Made by a program: the position numbers and the translations under genes
Part shown: positions 12,534-23,757 of the stretch, piece by piece
Numbering within the stretch: the first letter of the stretch is position 1
How the letters are laid out: each line of letters opens with the position of its first letter
Origin: Adineta steineri
Lineage: Eukaryota; Rotifera; Eurotatoria; Adinetida; Adinetidae
Direction: 5' to 3'
Assembly: GCA_905250115.1 (NCBI GenBank)
Contig: CAJNOI010000004.1
Location: 1,216,621 to 1,280,620, forward strand
Length of the DNA: 64,000 nt
Notes under the pieces: model-generated
What the model was told of the DNA's origin: nothing
Database searches by the model: none
Seen by the model: the letters and a program-made list of their open reading frames with translations, nothing else

Positions 12534-13643
12534 TTATTTGTCTTTTGTATAATTTTCATTTGGTTTGACACTGTCAATAACACGACCAGTTGTTGAATCT
12601 ACAACTTGTTCAATACGTGCTTTACAAAAAAAAACATTCATTACTTGTCAAGAAATGCGTATTAATACATGATCTAAATATANNNNNNNNNNNNNNNNNN
12701 NNNNNNNNNNNNNNNNNNNNNNNNNNNNNNNNNNNNNNNNNNNNNNNNNNNNNNNNNNNNNNNNNNNNNNNNNNNNNNNNNNTCAACACCATTTCTAAAG
12801 AAAGACAAAATAAATAATAATTTTTTGAATGTTATTCTTTCTATTGTTATTTACCTTTTAAATGAAATTGTTCCTTCATCACAATCGATTAAACATGAAA
12901 TAATATCACCTGCTAACCAAGGCTAAAAAAATATTATAGAAATTATTATTGAAATAAAAAATTGTTGTTTTTTTTCTTCTTACATCGCCATATTTCGAAT
13001 TTTGTACATTCCATTTTCTTATACGTCCACCATCATATGAAAATGATGTCCAAGTATCACCAACTCCAATTTCTTGAGAAAAATTACATTTTATTGTACA
13101 CCAACCAAATTGCATAACACCACGCGTTTCAAGTAATACTTCATATTGCCATTTACCACGAAAAACACATACATCAGCTCGAACTGTATTAAAACTAGCA
13201 ATACCAGTGTACTTAAAAAAATAACAACAATATATTTTTTGAAAAAATCACAATTTAAAATATTACATCAGAACGTGTACATTGAACAATTCCAGTTGCA
13301 TCATTTAAAATTAAACTAGTTGTCGAAGGTCCAATACGATATTGTTCATAATCTAAATACAATAATTATTCAATATCTTAATGTGAAAAAGAAGAAAAAT
13401 AATTCTATTTACCAAGTGGAGGTTTTGAGGACACTATAGCTATATTAGTAAGTTTATTATCAAGATATTCACCCACATCACTTAATTGATGAGGAAATAA
13501 ATGTCTAAATAATTTAAAATAAATATTTATTTATATTTATTAAAATTTTACCGATCATTCGAATTATCTTCTTCTTCATATTGTGATGAGACTTTACTGA
13601 AAATTTGTGTCAGGATATCGTAAACATTATGTGTTGCTGTCAT
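12534..13643 (-). CDS. RNF123: E3 ubiquitin ligase RNF123 (KPC1) homologue, centre missing in an assembly gap
   Basis: RNF123 is the RING subunit of the KPC ligase. Both ends of the gene are visible. The 5' part (start 13641-13643, MTATHNVYDILTQIF) encodes the N-terminal SPRY domain: YRIGPSTTSLILNDATG, CVFRGKWQYEVLLETRG, MQFGWCTIKCNFSQEIGVGD, SYDGGRIRKWNVQNSKYGD and AGDIISCLIDCDEGTISFKR, then NGV at the gap edge. Right after the gap, an exon beginning after TTTAG at about 12675 encodes the last part of a C-terminal RING finger (SCINTHFLTSNECFFC expected). The final residues are TTGRVIDSVKPNENYTKDK, stop 12534-12536. The family is about 1,300 aa, so most of the protein lies in the 100-N gap. 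A run of nine T (minus strand, at 12625-12633) where eight are needed breaks the frame inside the CFFCK motif; a sequencing error is the likely cause. Confidence 0.85.
12683..12782. other. Assembly gap, exactly 100 N
   Basis: A run of exactly 100 N, the usual placeholder for a gap of unknown length. The flanks are the SPRY exon and the RING exon of RNF123, so the true gap should hold several kilobases encoding roughly 1,000 residues. Confidence 0.95.
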
Positions 13644-14781
13644 GAAAATGATTCTTGAAAAATTATTGATTCTAAATCAAAGAAAAAAAAGAATAAGTAG
13701 AAAATTCAAAGTACAAATAAAATGTCAAAACAATTTTCTTTTCATGAACATCTATCAGATGAAGGGTACATGCAAGGAATCAAATCATAATGAAGTCTTC
13801 GATCATATGCTTTTTTTTCCTCGTGTTATTCACTGACATCTATTGATACATATTCTTTTATATATTCTTAAATAATCGAGCTAGAATTGAATATCTTCTT
13901 ATTATGATCAATTCTATATCGAACATATGATTTATTTTTAAGAGTATATAATTATTTGTATTTATTTTTGATATATCAAATTTTTTAGGTTAATTACATG
14001 GAAAATCATAGAGGTATATCACATGTATTCAAATAATATTAGAATGTAAATGATGTTTTTCTTCTAAAAAAATTATACAGTTAAAATATTCATTAAAGAT
14101 AACATGTTTTTTTATTTTTAATTTTTCTTAGAAGTGTATATTCATAGAAGTTGGTCATTTCTTATTTCACATTTTTATGTCAGTTTCATAAAATAATAAA
14201 TAACTTCGACCAAAAAAAAAGACATGAATTGTTTTGATTGTTTTTACGCTCTAGTATTTGTAATGAAATCATACAATTAGGGTGTTTATGTGTCTTCATT
14301 AAAAGAAATTCAGTATTGCCATAATTCTTTTAGATTGGAAGAAATTGACAAAGATTTCATAACATAGAAATAGAAAATTCTGATCGATTTAAAAATAAAA
14401 ATAATCTATTTACAACTCATCCATGTACCTTATAATATTCAAGGTCTTATTTCTAAAAATATACACATTTACGTCGTTAGACAAGACAATTTTTCAGTAA
14501 AAATATATAATATAACTATACTCTCGAATATTCTCAATTAGCTTATACGTAATATGGAAGGTTTATTTTTAGTTATCATCAATGTATAACACAGAGAATA
14601 CGTCATAAATCATAAATATTTGGGCGTTCTTATATACGCCATACAGGTTAATTGGTATTTCATACAGGTATATTATCTTAGTATAAATACTCGTTGGTTT
14701 CTCTCTCATAATTTCATACACTCGTACGAATACAAATTTATTATTTATCAATCGTTTTACCACATTCTTCAGTTTAACAAA
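13644..14781. other. Intergenic region between divergent RNF123 and the small orphan gene
   Basis: About 1.1 kb, AT-rich, flanked by divergently transcribed genes and therefore likely to hold both promoters. No exon, RNA gene or clear repeat was recognised. Confidence 0.45.
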
Positions 14782-14871
14782 ATGTTTGCTCAACCAACAG
14801 GTATTAACAATATGCTTGCTCAACCAATAGGTGTTAACAATATGCTTGCTCAACCAATAGGTGTTAACAAT
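14782..14871 (+). repeat. In-frame 30-bp tandem repeat, three units
   Basis: Units at 14782-14811, 14812-14841 and 14842-14871. The last two are identical; the first differs at four positions. The unit length is a multiple of three and the frame is kept. Confidence 0.9.
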
Positions 14872-15102
14872 ATGAATGCTATCAATACTATGAATACTGC
14901 CAATACATGGAATAACGATTATCAAACCGTTGGTTATGGTAATTATGGTTATGGAATTTATACACAAGATGTTGAACTTACTCGTGATCCATTCACTGGT
15001 CGTATTAATTTAGAACATGAAATTGATTTTGTTCCATTAGGTAATCAATTTCAACCTTATACTGGCATTCCAGCTTCTATTCATCAACATTATATCAACT
15101 AA
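14782..15102 (+). CDS. Small single-exon orphan protein with N-terminal decapeptide repeats
   Basis: 106 aa from ATG at 14782-14784 to TAA at 15100-15102, no intron. The open frame extends upstream, but the repeat structure starts at this ATG. Three 10-residue units (MFAQPTGINN, then MLAQPIGVNN twice) open the protein. An Asn/Met-rich stretch follows (MNAINTMNTANTWNNDY), then a Gly/Tyr-rich segment (GYGNYGYGIY) and a better-structured tail (DVELTRDPFTGRINLEHE, IDFVPLGNQFQPYTG). No family is recognised. There is no signal peptide or membrane segment. The composition resembles low-complexity, intrinsically disordered proteins. The 3' end converges on MOCS3, 107 bases away. Coding is supported by mostly third-position differences between the repeat units. 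Confidence 0.6.
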   Translation: MFAQPTGINNMLAQPIGVNNMLAQPIGVNNMNAINTMNTANTWNNDYQTVGYGNYGYGIYTQDVELTRDPFTGRINLEHEIDFVPLGNQFQPYTGIPASIHQHYIN

Positions 15103-15209
15103 AAGACTAGATATTTGAACTGTAAATTGTAATATAGTTTTTTGTTTTTCGATGAAATTGAAAGGAAAATAAACTGAGACAAACAAAAATAGATTCATCT
15201 GTTTTTATT

Positions 15210-16442
15210 TTAATATAACGGAAATGTAGAATCAACATCTGTATGCCATGCCTGAAAACCACCTTCGAGATCTTTAATTTTTTCATCAATATTATCAATA
15301 TCAGATAGTAATTCTTTTAAACGTCTTACAGCTAATTGTGAATCATTGCCACGACGACAAACAATAATAATTTGTTGATTGTTTTCTATATTTGTACGTA
15401 ATTCATTACGTAATTGTTCATCATCATTCTTATATAATAGTCGATCCATAGGTAAATGAAATGAATTATCAAATTGAGCTATATTCAGTTCATGTTCAGG
15501 TCTTACATCAATAATAAATGATGATAAATTTGATTTTGATAAATCATTCGCTGTTATACGTTCATTTCTATTTAATAAATTTTTTCGACAAGGTTGATCA
15601 TTACTACATTGATTCATTGGAGGCGGAGATGGTTGATTTATTATAGTTGGATTTGTTCCACATACAGCACATGTTGTTTGTCGATTACGTAATTTAATTG
15701 TTCGAAAATTCATTGATAAACCATCGACAAGAAGCATTCGATTCGATAATACATCACCAATTTTTGTTACAATTTTAATTGCTTCTAATGCTTGTAAACT
15801 TCCTAATGTTCCACAAACAGGACCAAGTACACCAACATCAGAACATGTTGATACTGTTTCTTCTGGTGGTGCTTGAGGATATAAACAACGATAACATGGT
15901 CCATTTTTTTCAATATAATTCCAAACACTTAATTGTCCTTCAAGACGAATTACACTTGCAGATACAAGTGGTTTCTGGCAAAGAACACATGCATCATTTA
16001 TTAAATAACGTGTTATAACATTATCAGTACAATCAAGTATAACATCATATTGTTTAACAATAGGCATAATATTTTCATAGGTTAATAATTGATTATATGT
16101 ATCAATTTTCAATGATGAATTTATTTGTAAACATGTGATTTGAGCTGATTCAACTTTTGTTTTACCAATTGTTGTTTCACGATGAATTATTTGTCGATGA
16201 AGATTTGAAATATCAACATTATCATGATCAACTAAACCGAGACGACCAAGACCGGATGATGCTAAATACAAAGCTGCAGGAGAACCTAAACCTCCACAGC
16301 CAATAATTAATGCTGAAGAATCTTTTAAACGTTCTTGTGCATGAACACCGAATTCTGAGAGTATTAACTGACGTGAATAACGTTGTACTTCATCATTAGA
16401 TAATGAATGATTACGAATATGTTTAGTCATCTGAAATAACAA
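15210..16442 (-). CDS. MOCS3: Adenylyltransferase and sulfurtransferase MOCS3 (UBA4)
   Basis: Activates the sulfur carriers MOCS2A and URM1 by C-terminal adenylation and thiocarboxylation, for molybdopterin synthesis and tRNA wobble-uridine thiolation. Single exon, up to 410 aa; the second in-frame Met (16430, MTKHIRNHSLSNDEVQRYSR) is an equally good start. The E1-like ThiF/MoeB domain shows RYSRQLILSEFG, ALIIGCGGLGSPAALYLA (ATP loop), DNVDISNLHRQ, DCTDNVITRYLIND and zinc-binding CYRCLYP and CAVCG pairs. The C-terminal rhodanese domain carries IIIVCRRGNDSQLAVRRLK with the active-site Cys and ends in FQAWHTDVDSTFPLY. All key residues are present. It is intronless although neighbours are intron-rich; human MOCS3 is also single-exon, so this need not be a recent retrocopy. 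Confidence 0.97.
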   Translation of the reverse strand: MLFQMTKHIRNHSLSNDEVQRYSRQLILSEFGVHAQERLKDSSALIIGCGGLGSPAALYLASSGLGRLGLVDHDNVDISNLHRQIIHRETTIGKTKVESAQITCLQINSSLKIDTYNQLLTYENIMPIVKQYDVILDCTDNVITRYLINDACVLCQKPLVSASVIRLEGQLSVWNYIEKNGPCYRCLYPQAPPEETVSTCSDVGVLGPVCGTLGSLQALEAIKIVTKIGDVLSNRMLLVDGLSMNFRTIKLRNRQTTCAVCGTNPTIINQPSPPPMNQCSNDQPCRKNLLNRNERITANDLSKSNLSSFIIDVRPEHELNIAQFDNSFHLPMDRLLYKNDDEQLRNELRTNIENNQQIIIVCRRGNDSQLAVRRLKELLSDIDNIDEKIKDLEGGFQAWHTDVDSTFPLY

Positions 16443-17422
16443 CGTTTGTATGAATAAACTAAATCTATGACGATTGAAGTATCATTTCATAATTCTTCTT
16501 ATTATCATTCAGATAATTTTAATAATTCGTAGTCAAAATCGAAATTAAAGAGCGAATTTCTTCTTACTTAATTCGTAAAACTTTACTAGTGGTCGAATAT
16601 ACAATCCATTCAGATCAAATCTCAATAGATATAGAGGGCTAATGATTTATATGATCTTTTACTTGAAAATTATTAAATTAATTACAAGTAAGAATATAAC
16701 ATTTCTTGAAAAAAAACGGATTGAATTCTATTTACTGTTTAGTTTTTCTTTTCATTTCAAAAGAGGGTGCCACATGTATATTTTCCACATGTACTTATCT
16801 CCTGTTCGCCCAGCGCTTCAATCTGAGTCATTTATATTTTAAAAGAGCGAAGCACGCGCTACGCTTACACACACACCCACGTTTACATTTATCGCGTTGA
16901 AATCAATACATATTAAAATATATTTATATCTTTTTTTACAACAAATACTTCCAATCAATCTTAGTTTAGATAATCATTTAACTACTTGATCTATTACACA
17001 TATTATACATATACATATTTATATAATTCTATTCTTGTTCTTTTTTGACAGTCTCCACCTACTCAAGGTATAGTAATGTAGACATATCAAGTACTATTAT
17101 TCAACAAACATTAGACATATAGTATAGCTGAACCCACTTCTCACATTGATTGATATATTCAAAAGGTGGGAATTCATATTACGTAATACCTGTCAAATAT
17201 GTCCTTTGTATTAAAAAGAGTTTGTGTGTACATATTGAACAACAAATTACATCAAAGTGTGATTTTCAATATGAATTCAACTGTCCGTCGTTCTTTCTCT
17301 GTTCTTTTCTAATACACCACTCCTCCCATTCTTTCTATTCATAATATTCATTTGTAATATATATATAAATACTATAGTTATTTCTATATTTTATTCAGAT
17401 CATTTACATTTAAATTTAATCA
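16443..17422. promoter_or_regulatory. Shared upstream region of divergent MOCS3 and SEC62
   Basis: About 980 bases between two divergent start codons, so both promoters should lie here. It includes a short less AT-rich patch around 16800-16890 (gttcgcccagcgcttc, gcgaagcacgcgctacgc), which stands out locally. No coding exon was seen; the regulatory role is inferred from position. Confidence 0.4.
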
Positions 17423-18641
17423 ATGTCGGACAATCGAAAAAAATCCCGACGTCGGCGATCTGTCGATGAAGCACCTGAATTAACACCAATTGAAAAATCT
17501 ATTGCTAAACATCTTCGGTTTCAATGTCCAACTAAAAAAGGTATGTTAATGGGTATGCAAGTTGTTTATTTTAATGGACCAAAAGCAGTTGAATGTCTTA
17601 CTGAATCGAAATGGTCATCAATAAGTACCAAAGCATTAGCTGGTCAAACAACTACTGATAGTAAACATCCCGTTTGCTTTTCATCTAAACATGATGCTGT
17701 TCAAGTATAATTCTACTTTTTATTTTATGAAAAAAAAAATTCAATATTCTCAATTCTAATAGATGCTTCGTAAATTTTTGGATAATGAGATGTTTCGTCG
17801 AGTTGTTAAAGTATATAAAGAAGATAAATCTACTTCAGAACAAACATCATCGAATATTACCGGTGATACATCTCAATCTAATACACCTCGTGCTGTACGA
17901 CAACGTAAAACAAAAGCAACTGCAAACGCAGAATCAACACCAAAAGAAGATGATAATTCAAAAGAAAAAGAAAAAGCAAAAAAGAAAAAATTTAAATTTG
18001 AATTACATGATGATCAATTATTTGTTGATAATATAAATGAATTTTATGTTTGGATTTATTCTCCAACAACAATTAAACAATATATTATGGGTGCTTTACT
18101 TGTCATTGGTTGTATTGGTGTTTGTCTTTTTCCATTATGGCCTGCTGAAGTACGCACTGGAGTGTATTATTTATCAATGGTACTCGCTAGTTTACTTGGT
18201 TTATTATTATCATTGGCTGTTTTTAAATATATTTTGTTTGCCGGTGTTTGGCTATTAACATTAGGTAAAATAAGATTCTGGTTATTACCTAATTTAACTG
18301 AAGATGTGGGATTTTTTGATTCATTTGTTCCCTTATATATACTGAATGCAGAAACAAAGAAAAAATCTAGTAAAATTAATAATGAAAAACAAGAAAATAA
18401 TAATGAAAAAGATGAAATAGAAAAATCTTCAAATAAAAAAGAAAACCTCAATGAAGAAAAGAAAAAAACAATTGAATCTAATACTGTTGAACAAGCTGAA
18501 AGTGAACATGATGATGATGATAAAGAAAAATCAACAAGTCGATCAAGTTCAATAGATGAAACTGAAGATGGAAATAAACCACAGAAATCATCCGATGAAG
18601 ATTTTGAAGTACTCTCCAAAGATGAATTAGAAACGAAATAA
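17423..18641 (+). CDS. SEC62: Translocation protein SEC62
   Basis: Endoplasmic-reticulum membrane subunit of the SEC61-SEC62-SEC63 post-translational translocon. Two exons, 17423-17704 and 17763-18641, joined in phase (DAVQ/MLRKFL), give about 386 aa, near the animal length of about 400. The N-terminal cytosolic domain is basic (KKSRRRRS) and contains AKHLRFQCPTKKGML and VYFNGPKAVECL. The centre carries FKFELHDDQLFVDNINEFYV and WIYSPTTIKQYIMGALLVI. Two membrane segments follow, with PLWPAEVRTGVYYLSM between them. After LGKIRFWLLPNLTEDVGFFD the tail is long, charged and Lys/Glu/Ser-rich (about residues 300-386), the region that in vertebrates contacts ribosome and LC3. A (TA)n tract follows the stop. 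Confidence 0.96.
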
Positions 18642-21600
18642 TATATATATATATATATTATCTTTTCCATTTGTTTGATTGTTTTTCTTCTTTTTCAGCT
18701 CACGCAATAGATTTCTATACATATTATATATTAACGATGTTTCTTTTGCCCTTATTTCATTTTTAAAATTGAACAGTGTGCTATGAGTAGATCATCTTCT
18801 CTTTACCTTTATCTTAAGATTCTTCTTCTTTATATTGTTGTGTGTGCAGTGAGAATGTAGAAAAACAAAATCAAAAAACCTAGTTAAACATGTTTTCATC
18901 TCTAGTTGATCTGAGGTTTTTTTTCACCTTCATTGAATGCAAAAAATATCATTTATTGTTTATTATTAATCACCATCAATTAAACGCATAAGAGATAGTA
19001 CTACATAGTGCATTTTTTTTGTCTAAAATTGATTTTCTTTTGTTTTTATGTGTACGTTTATCTTTATCATCAAGTCTTCATAATTACTTTCTTCATGACA
19101 TCATGTTAAATGACATTTTTTATTTCTTCCGGATAAAAAATAGCGTTCTTTTATTGTTGTTGTTATTGTCATTGTTTTTGATGATATTTATAGATGCACG
19201 CATATATGATTTTATTCTGTTAATTTGTCACCTTCATCGATCGAATAATAAACAAAGAAAAATCAACGATCATTTTCTCATCACTCATTTACTACCGTTG
19301 TTATAGTAATGTTATTTAACAATCTGCGTTATTTTAACTAATATCAACAAATAGGTGATATAAACACACATTTACTGAAGAGCTTTCATTCACTTCATGA
19401 GTATCATTTGTTTACTTTGAAAATAAAAAAAAGAAACTTGGTCAATACTATAGTTTGATGGTCATATATGCTTTCGTTGTTATTTCTGTCATTCTACGTC
19501 TTCATCTTTTATACAAATTTTAACAGTTAAACAATTCTAAATATAAGAAATGAAAGAAGAAAAAAAAATGATTGAACATAATTTGTATGACTTATGATTT
19601 TTTCTTCATAAACCTTTTATCAAGTGATCAATCTGCAAGTTTTATTCCAAAGTATATGAAACAGATAAATAAAACTCAGTTGATCGTAAATCTTTTGTTT
19701 CTAACTGAACAAACTAATTAATCATAGTATTTTACGATGAATCTATATGATGCTACTGTTGTAAAGAATCTATTTACTTGAAGATTCAAACTATTTTCCT
19801 AAAAATAGAATAAAACTAGTTGCAAACTGATATTCGTCTGTTTTATAATCTTTGTGAATGAATCTTGACTCATGCATTTATCAATGTGCATGTGATTTAC
19901 AATCTTTAAGCATCTAATTATCTCAAAATACCTCCTTTAAAATGACTAAAATACACAAATGTCGTAATATCTTTACATTCGGTAACGACAACTATACATC
20001 AGAATATTCAGTGGAGTAAGTTTCGAGTAATTACCCAGTTACATCAAGTTCAATAGAATTCCTCAACTTTCAAAGATAGGAGTTGATGGATCTCATAATT
20101 TTTCGCTATATACGTGTGCAAGGTTGTGGAATGTGAGTAATTCCTGTATAGGGTCAGATGATGGATAATTCCTAATACCGAATGTAAGGGTATTATGATA
20201 CTACTCTTTAAGTATATATCCAGAATTTACTTCTATAGTATCCATTTGACATATGTCTTTCAATCCGCTGACCATTTAGTAGAGTTTTACATAAGATCAA
20301 TGTGATAAACCGACTACACTGTTGTATATAAAATTCTTTTACCATGATGCAATCGATCATATAAATAAACAAATTAGAGAACCGGCGTTCAAGTGGACAA
20401 AGCAAGTAAATATAACTCTCATTAGAAATATTCAACTGACATCTAATGGTCAATCAGATTTTTAATTTGCAATAGTGATTTTGAAAGGAATAACATAAGT
20501 AAACGTGATAGTACTAACTTGTAAATTTCAATATGAAAGTCATCTTATAACCTTGCTATTTATCAATCAAATAAATAACTAGAACCTTATTACAGAAGAA
20601 TCATGTCAAATTGTAATCTTTCATCAATTGATCATATTACAACATTGGTTTTGGTATGATTAAAACAGATAAACTGATGAATGATGAGATCTATTCGTCG
20701 GACTTTTAATTAATGGAATGTTGTCATACTGTGTATAGAATAGATCTATAAAATAATCATATAAAATATTTTTTTATAATTATTAAACGAAATGTGTGGC
20801 AAAAAATGATAAAATAGCTTGTATTTACAATTTGACAATGAAACTTTATGAGAGAAGATTATTAATGAAAAAGAATAGTTTCGATTGTTGAAATATTCAA
20901 TTTATAACAGTAATTATTTGTTTTATTTCGTATCTTCCATGTCTATGTTACAGTCTTCTATAATTGTTTCCTTTATAAATTGAATAAAGTGCTCATTAAA
21001 ATTAAATTATTTAATAGAAACTATATTTTTTCAAGGTTGTAGAGCATATGTATGCAATATAACGACAGCGATTGAAAGATAAAATATCAGTATTAAACAA
21101 CATCTTGGTTTTATATCACTTTTCGAACATATTAAAACGATATTAGTGTGATAGTTTTTAGTTTAAAAAATAAATATGATATATGTATATCTGTTGAAAA
21201 ACAATCGATTTACTGTTTAGATTCCAGACATTATCTCATCAACACTCATTTGATCATTACAAAAATATCATAGGTTCAATAGATACACTGACATTCTCTT
21301 AGAGGAGAAGAATAAAAAACAAAATGTAATGTAATCTATCAACAGATATGTTAATGTATTAAATTAAGGATCAATATACAAGAATGAATTACATATTCAG
21401 TAATAGATTGAACTATCATAGAATTTGAAATTAAACTATCGTTAACTATGAATAAAAAATGTTTTCATATTTCGATTGAAAAAATCTAAAAACATGCATC
21501 AATCAGAATATTATTTTTCTCTATAATAATCGTTTTGATTTATATAATTTTATAATTTCTGAATATGAATTTAGCACCTATGAAATCTGTGAAATGATGG

Positions 21601-21934
21601 TATTTTCATGTTTTGTCATTCAATTTTAAAATTTGTTCTATTCTGTGTGATAAACACGTAACTATGTCGTCTATACGAATATTTTTCAATTCTTTGAATA
21701 TCTATTCGTGCATACCTATTCAATAGAATTTTAATTCTAATCCATTTCACATACAGACTGATCTACTTACGAATAAATCGTTTTAATTCTTTTGTTTGAA
21801 AAAAACTAATAGAAGAATTTATAGTAATATCTAAATTTGTTTTTGTAAATTAATAAAATTATCTTATAGCAGTACAAAAATTAATTATCAAGTGTTATAT
21901 ATTAATTTTTTATGTTTAGCTAATTTTCGTAGAG
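18642..21934. other. Gene-poor intergenic region
   Basis: About 3.3 kb between SEC62 and a small membrane-protein gene. It holds one copy of the dispersed repeat described at 19545-20775. The remainder is AT-rich with no recognised exon or RNA gene; short open frames at 19019-19306 and 20208-20453 show no family resemblance. Confidence 0.5.
19545..20775 (+). repeat. Dispersed repeat, copy A of a direct pair
   Basis: Extended similarity to 31620-32960 in the same orientation. Matching landmarks in order: atgattgaaca (19568), ttttattccaaag (about 19640), ctgttttataatctttgtga (about 19838), tacacaaatgtcgtaatatc, gtgcaaggttgtgg (about 20116), gtaagggtattatgata, tctttcaatccgctgaccat (about 20255), cgatcatata and ttaatggaatgttgtcatac (about 20710). 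Copy A lacks a segment of roughly 180 bases present near the start of copy B and has extra sequence around 20500-20670. The two copies differ by many substitutions and small indels, so the duplication is not recent. Edges are approximate and no terminal inverted repeats or coding frame were recognised. Confidence 0.8.
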
Positions 21935-22651
21935 ATGGAACTATCAAATATGACAAATGTATCAACAGATGTAGATTTCCGCGTGGATTATACCGGAAAA
22001 AAAGTTTTAACACCTACAGAATTTCTTAAATTGTTAATAAAATACTATTCATATGTTTTTGTAAGTTTACAATTTTAATATAATAATGAACATATATATA
22101 TGACGTATGTGCTAATAGAAATCTTTTTTTTCTTAGTTCTGTGCAATAATTTTTGGTTGTATTTCGATTGCACAGCTGATTTTCGTTTGTGTTTATAAAC
22201 ACAAAAAGGCCATTGCAATTCACACAATAATATTCACAATTCTTAGTACATTACTTGCAATTGCAGTAATGATTTACAGTTTTAAATATATTAAATATTT
22301 AAAATTAATAGTAGAACAAAGAATTATATTGAAGGAGGTGTGTGCATTTATAAGATATATATACTAATAAATAAAAGCTTTTATTTTAATCTAGAAAAAA
22401 ATAAAATACGTGTTGGTTCTCGGATCGATCTTTATCTTATTTTTGTACTATGTTGTAACTCGTGAATGGGTAAATTTGCCAGTAATAATTTATTCAATAA
22501 CATTAGTGAGTGCTAAAAGAGATAAGAAACTTAATGAAGAATGTTTTTTTAGGTTTCGCATATACCTTTATTTGCTGTGACATCATATTTATTTTGGCAA
22601 ACATCAATCACTATAAATGTGATTCAAGATGATTCATTTCATCCAACATGA
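21935..22651 (+). CDS. Small four-exon multi-pass membrane protein, unidentified
   Basis: Exons about 21935-22060, 22137-22337, then one starting after CTAG at about 22394, and a last one ending at TGA 22649-22651. All borders are GT/AG and in phase, giving roughly 147 aa. It starts MELSNMTNVSTDVDFRVDYT and continues to hydrophobic segments: FCAIIFGCISIAQLIFVCVY, a second one (ending VMIYSFKYI), YVLVLGSIFILFLYYVV, and a last one around ITLVSHIPLFAVTSYLFW. That suggests four membrane passes, short loops and a hydrophilic C-terminus (NVIQDDSFHPT). No family is recognised. The layout resembles small tetraspan proteins (claudin- or MARVEL-like size) but lacks a signature motif. Confidence 0.65.
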
Positions 22652-23757
22652 TGAATGAATTTTACAAAAATAAAAAACATTGATCGCTTTCTTTTTTACT
22701 CATAGTTTTTCTTACATTAAAAAAATAAACAAAACCTTTTAGATGGATTTGTGAAGCTCTATATTTACTAGAGAAGTCTTTTCAATCGCCAATTAAGATA
22801 ATGCTGCTCAAACATATTAATAAAAATAAATTTTAAATATTATATGTACAACAATATGATCAAGTATTAATGAGTTCTACTATCTAACACTTAGCGACCA
22901 CTATTTCCTTCTTCTATCTTATTAGATGAGTACCTATTGGTCATTCTTTCTATTGTTTTTCTACTCAGATGAACTGAAAAAAGCAAAACTTTTTTTTTTG
23001 ATTCGCTGCTCAACTCGAAGAATTATTAATTATGATTAGTACAGTTTTCATAGATTATTCATGTATTCCATTTACATTCATTGTAATATACTATGTGATT
23101 TAAACTTGTTAGTAAAAAACTGTTATGACAGCGAAAAAAATCATCCGATTTTATCATAGATAATAATGAAATGTATCTTTGCTTCATTATTGTTCATTTC
23201 TGCTTTTCTTCGAGTATGCTTTCTTAATGCTACTATTACTACTACTATACTTATGTTCTAAAGCTTCTTCTCGCATTATTAAATATCTTTTATTTTTCAT
23301 CATCATCGACTAAATTCTTTTCATTATCGTATGTTTAACATTAAACAAAATATTCGTTTCGATAAATAAATGATGTTTTTATAAGTTTCAAATAATACAT
23401 CTTCTAATAATAGATATACTAGCCATGACAGACATCAGAAAGGAGTATATCTTCTTCGCTAATGCTTGTATGTTATTTAACATGTCAGATATTTTCTAGC
23501 GAATAATGTTTTTAGATTATTATTTAATAATTTATTGTAAACTGTGTCCCTTTTGCATAGAATATTTATCTCCATCCAGCTTTATCTTTTAGTAAAAAAT
23601 AAAATTTTATATATTTTTCTTTCAACGAGATTTTGTAATTTGAAATTTCGCAATGATTAATAACTTACTCTATAAATAATTCAACGTCTAGCTATACTCA
23701 AATAAAGTAAACTTTTATTCATATTTTATATAAATAGTTTTTATCTTTGATCAGAAT
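22652..23757. other. Intergenic region
   Basis: About 1.1 kb between two small membrane-protein genes on the same strand; AT-rich, no exon or RNA gene recognised. Confidence 0.45.

Noticed and set aside
15210-16442. MOCS3 as a retrocopy because it lacks introns
   Set aside because: Intronless MOCS3 is also found in human; no poly-A remnant or second copy is visible here.
18167-18670. 167-codon Ser-rich open frame on the minus strand
   Set aside because: It is the reverse-strand shadow of the Lys/Glu/Asp-rich tail of SEC62.
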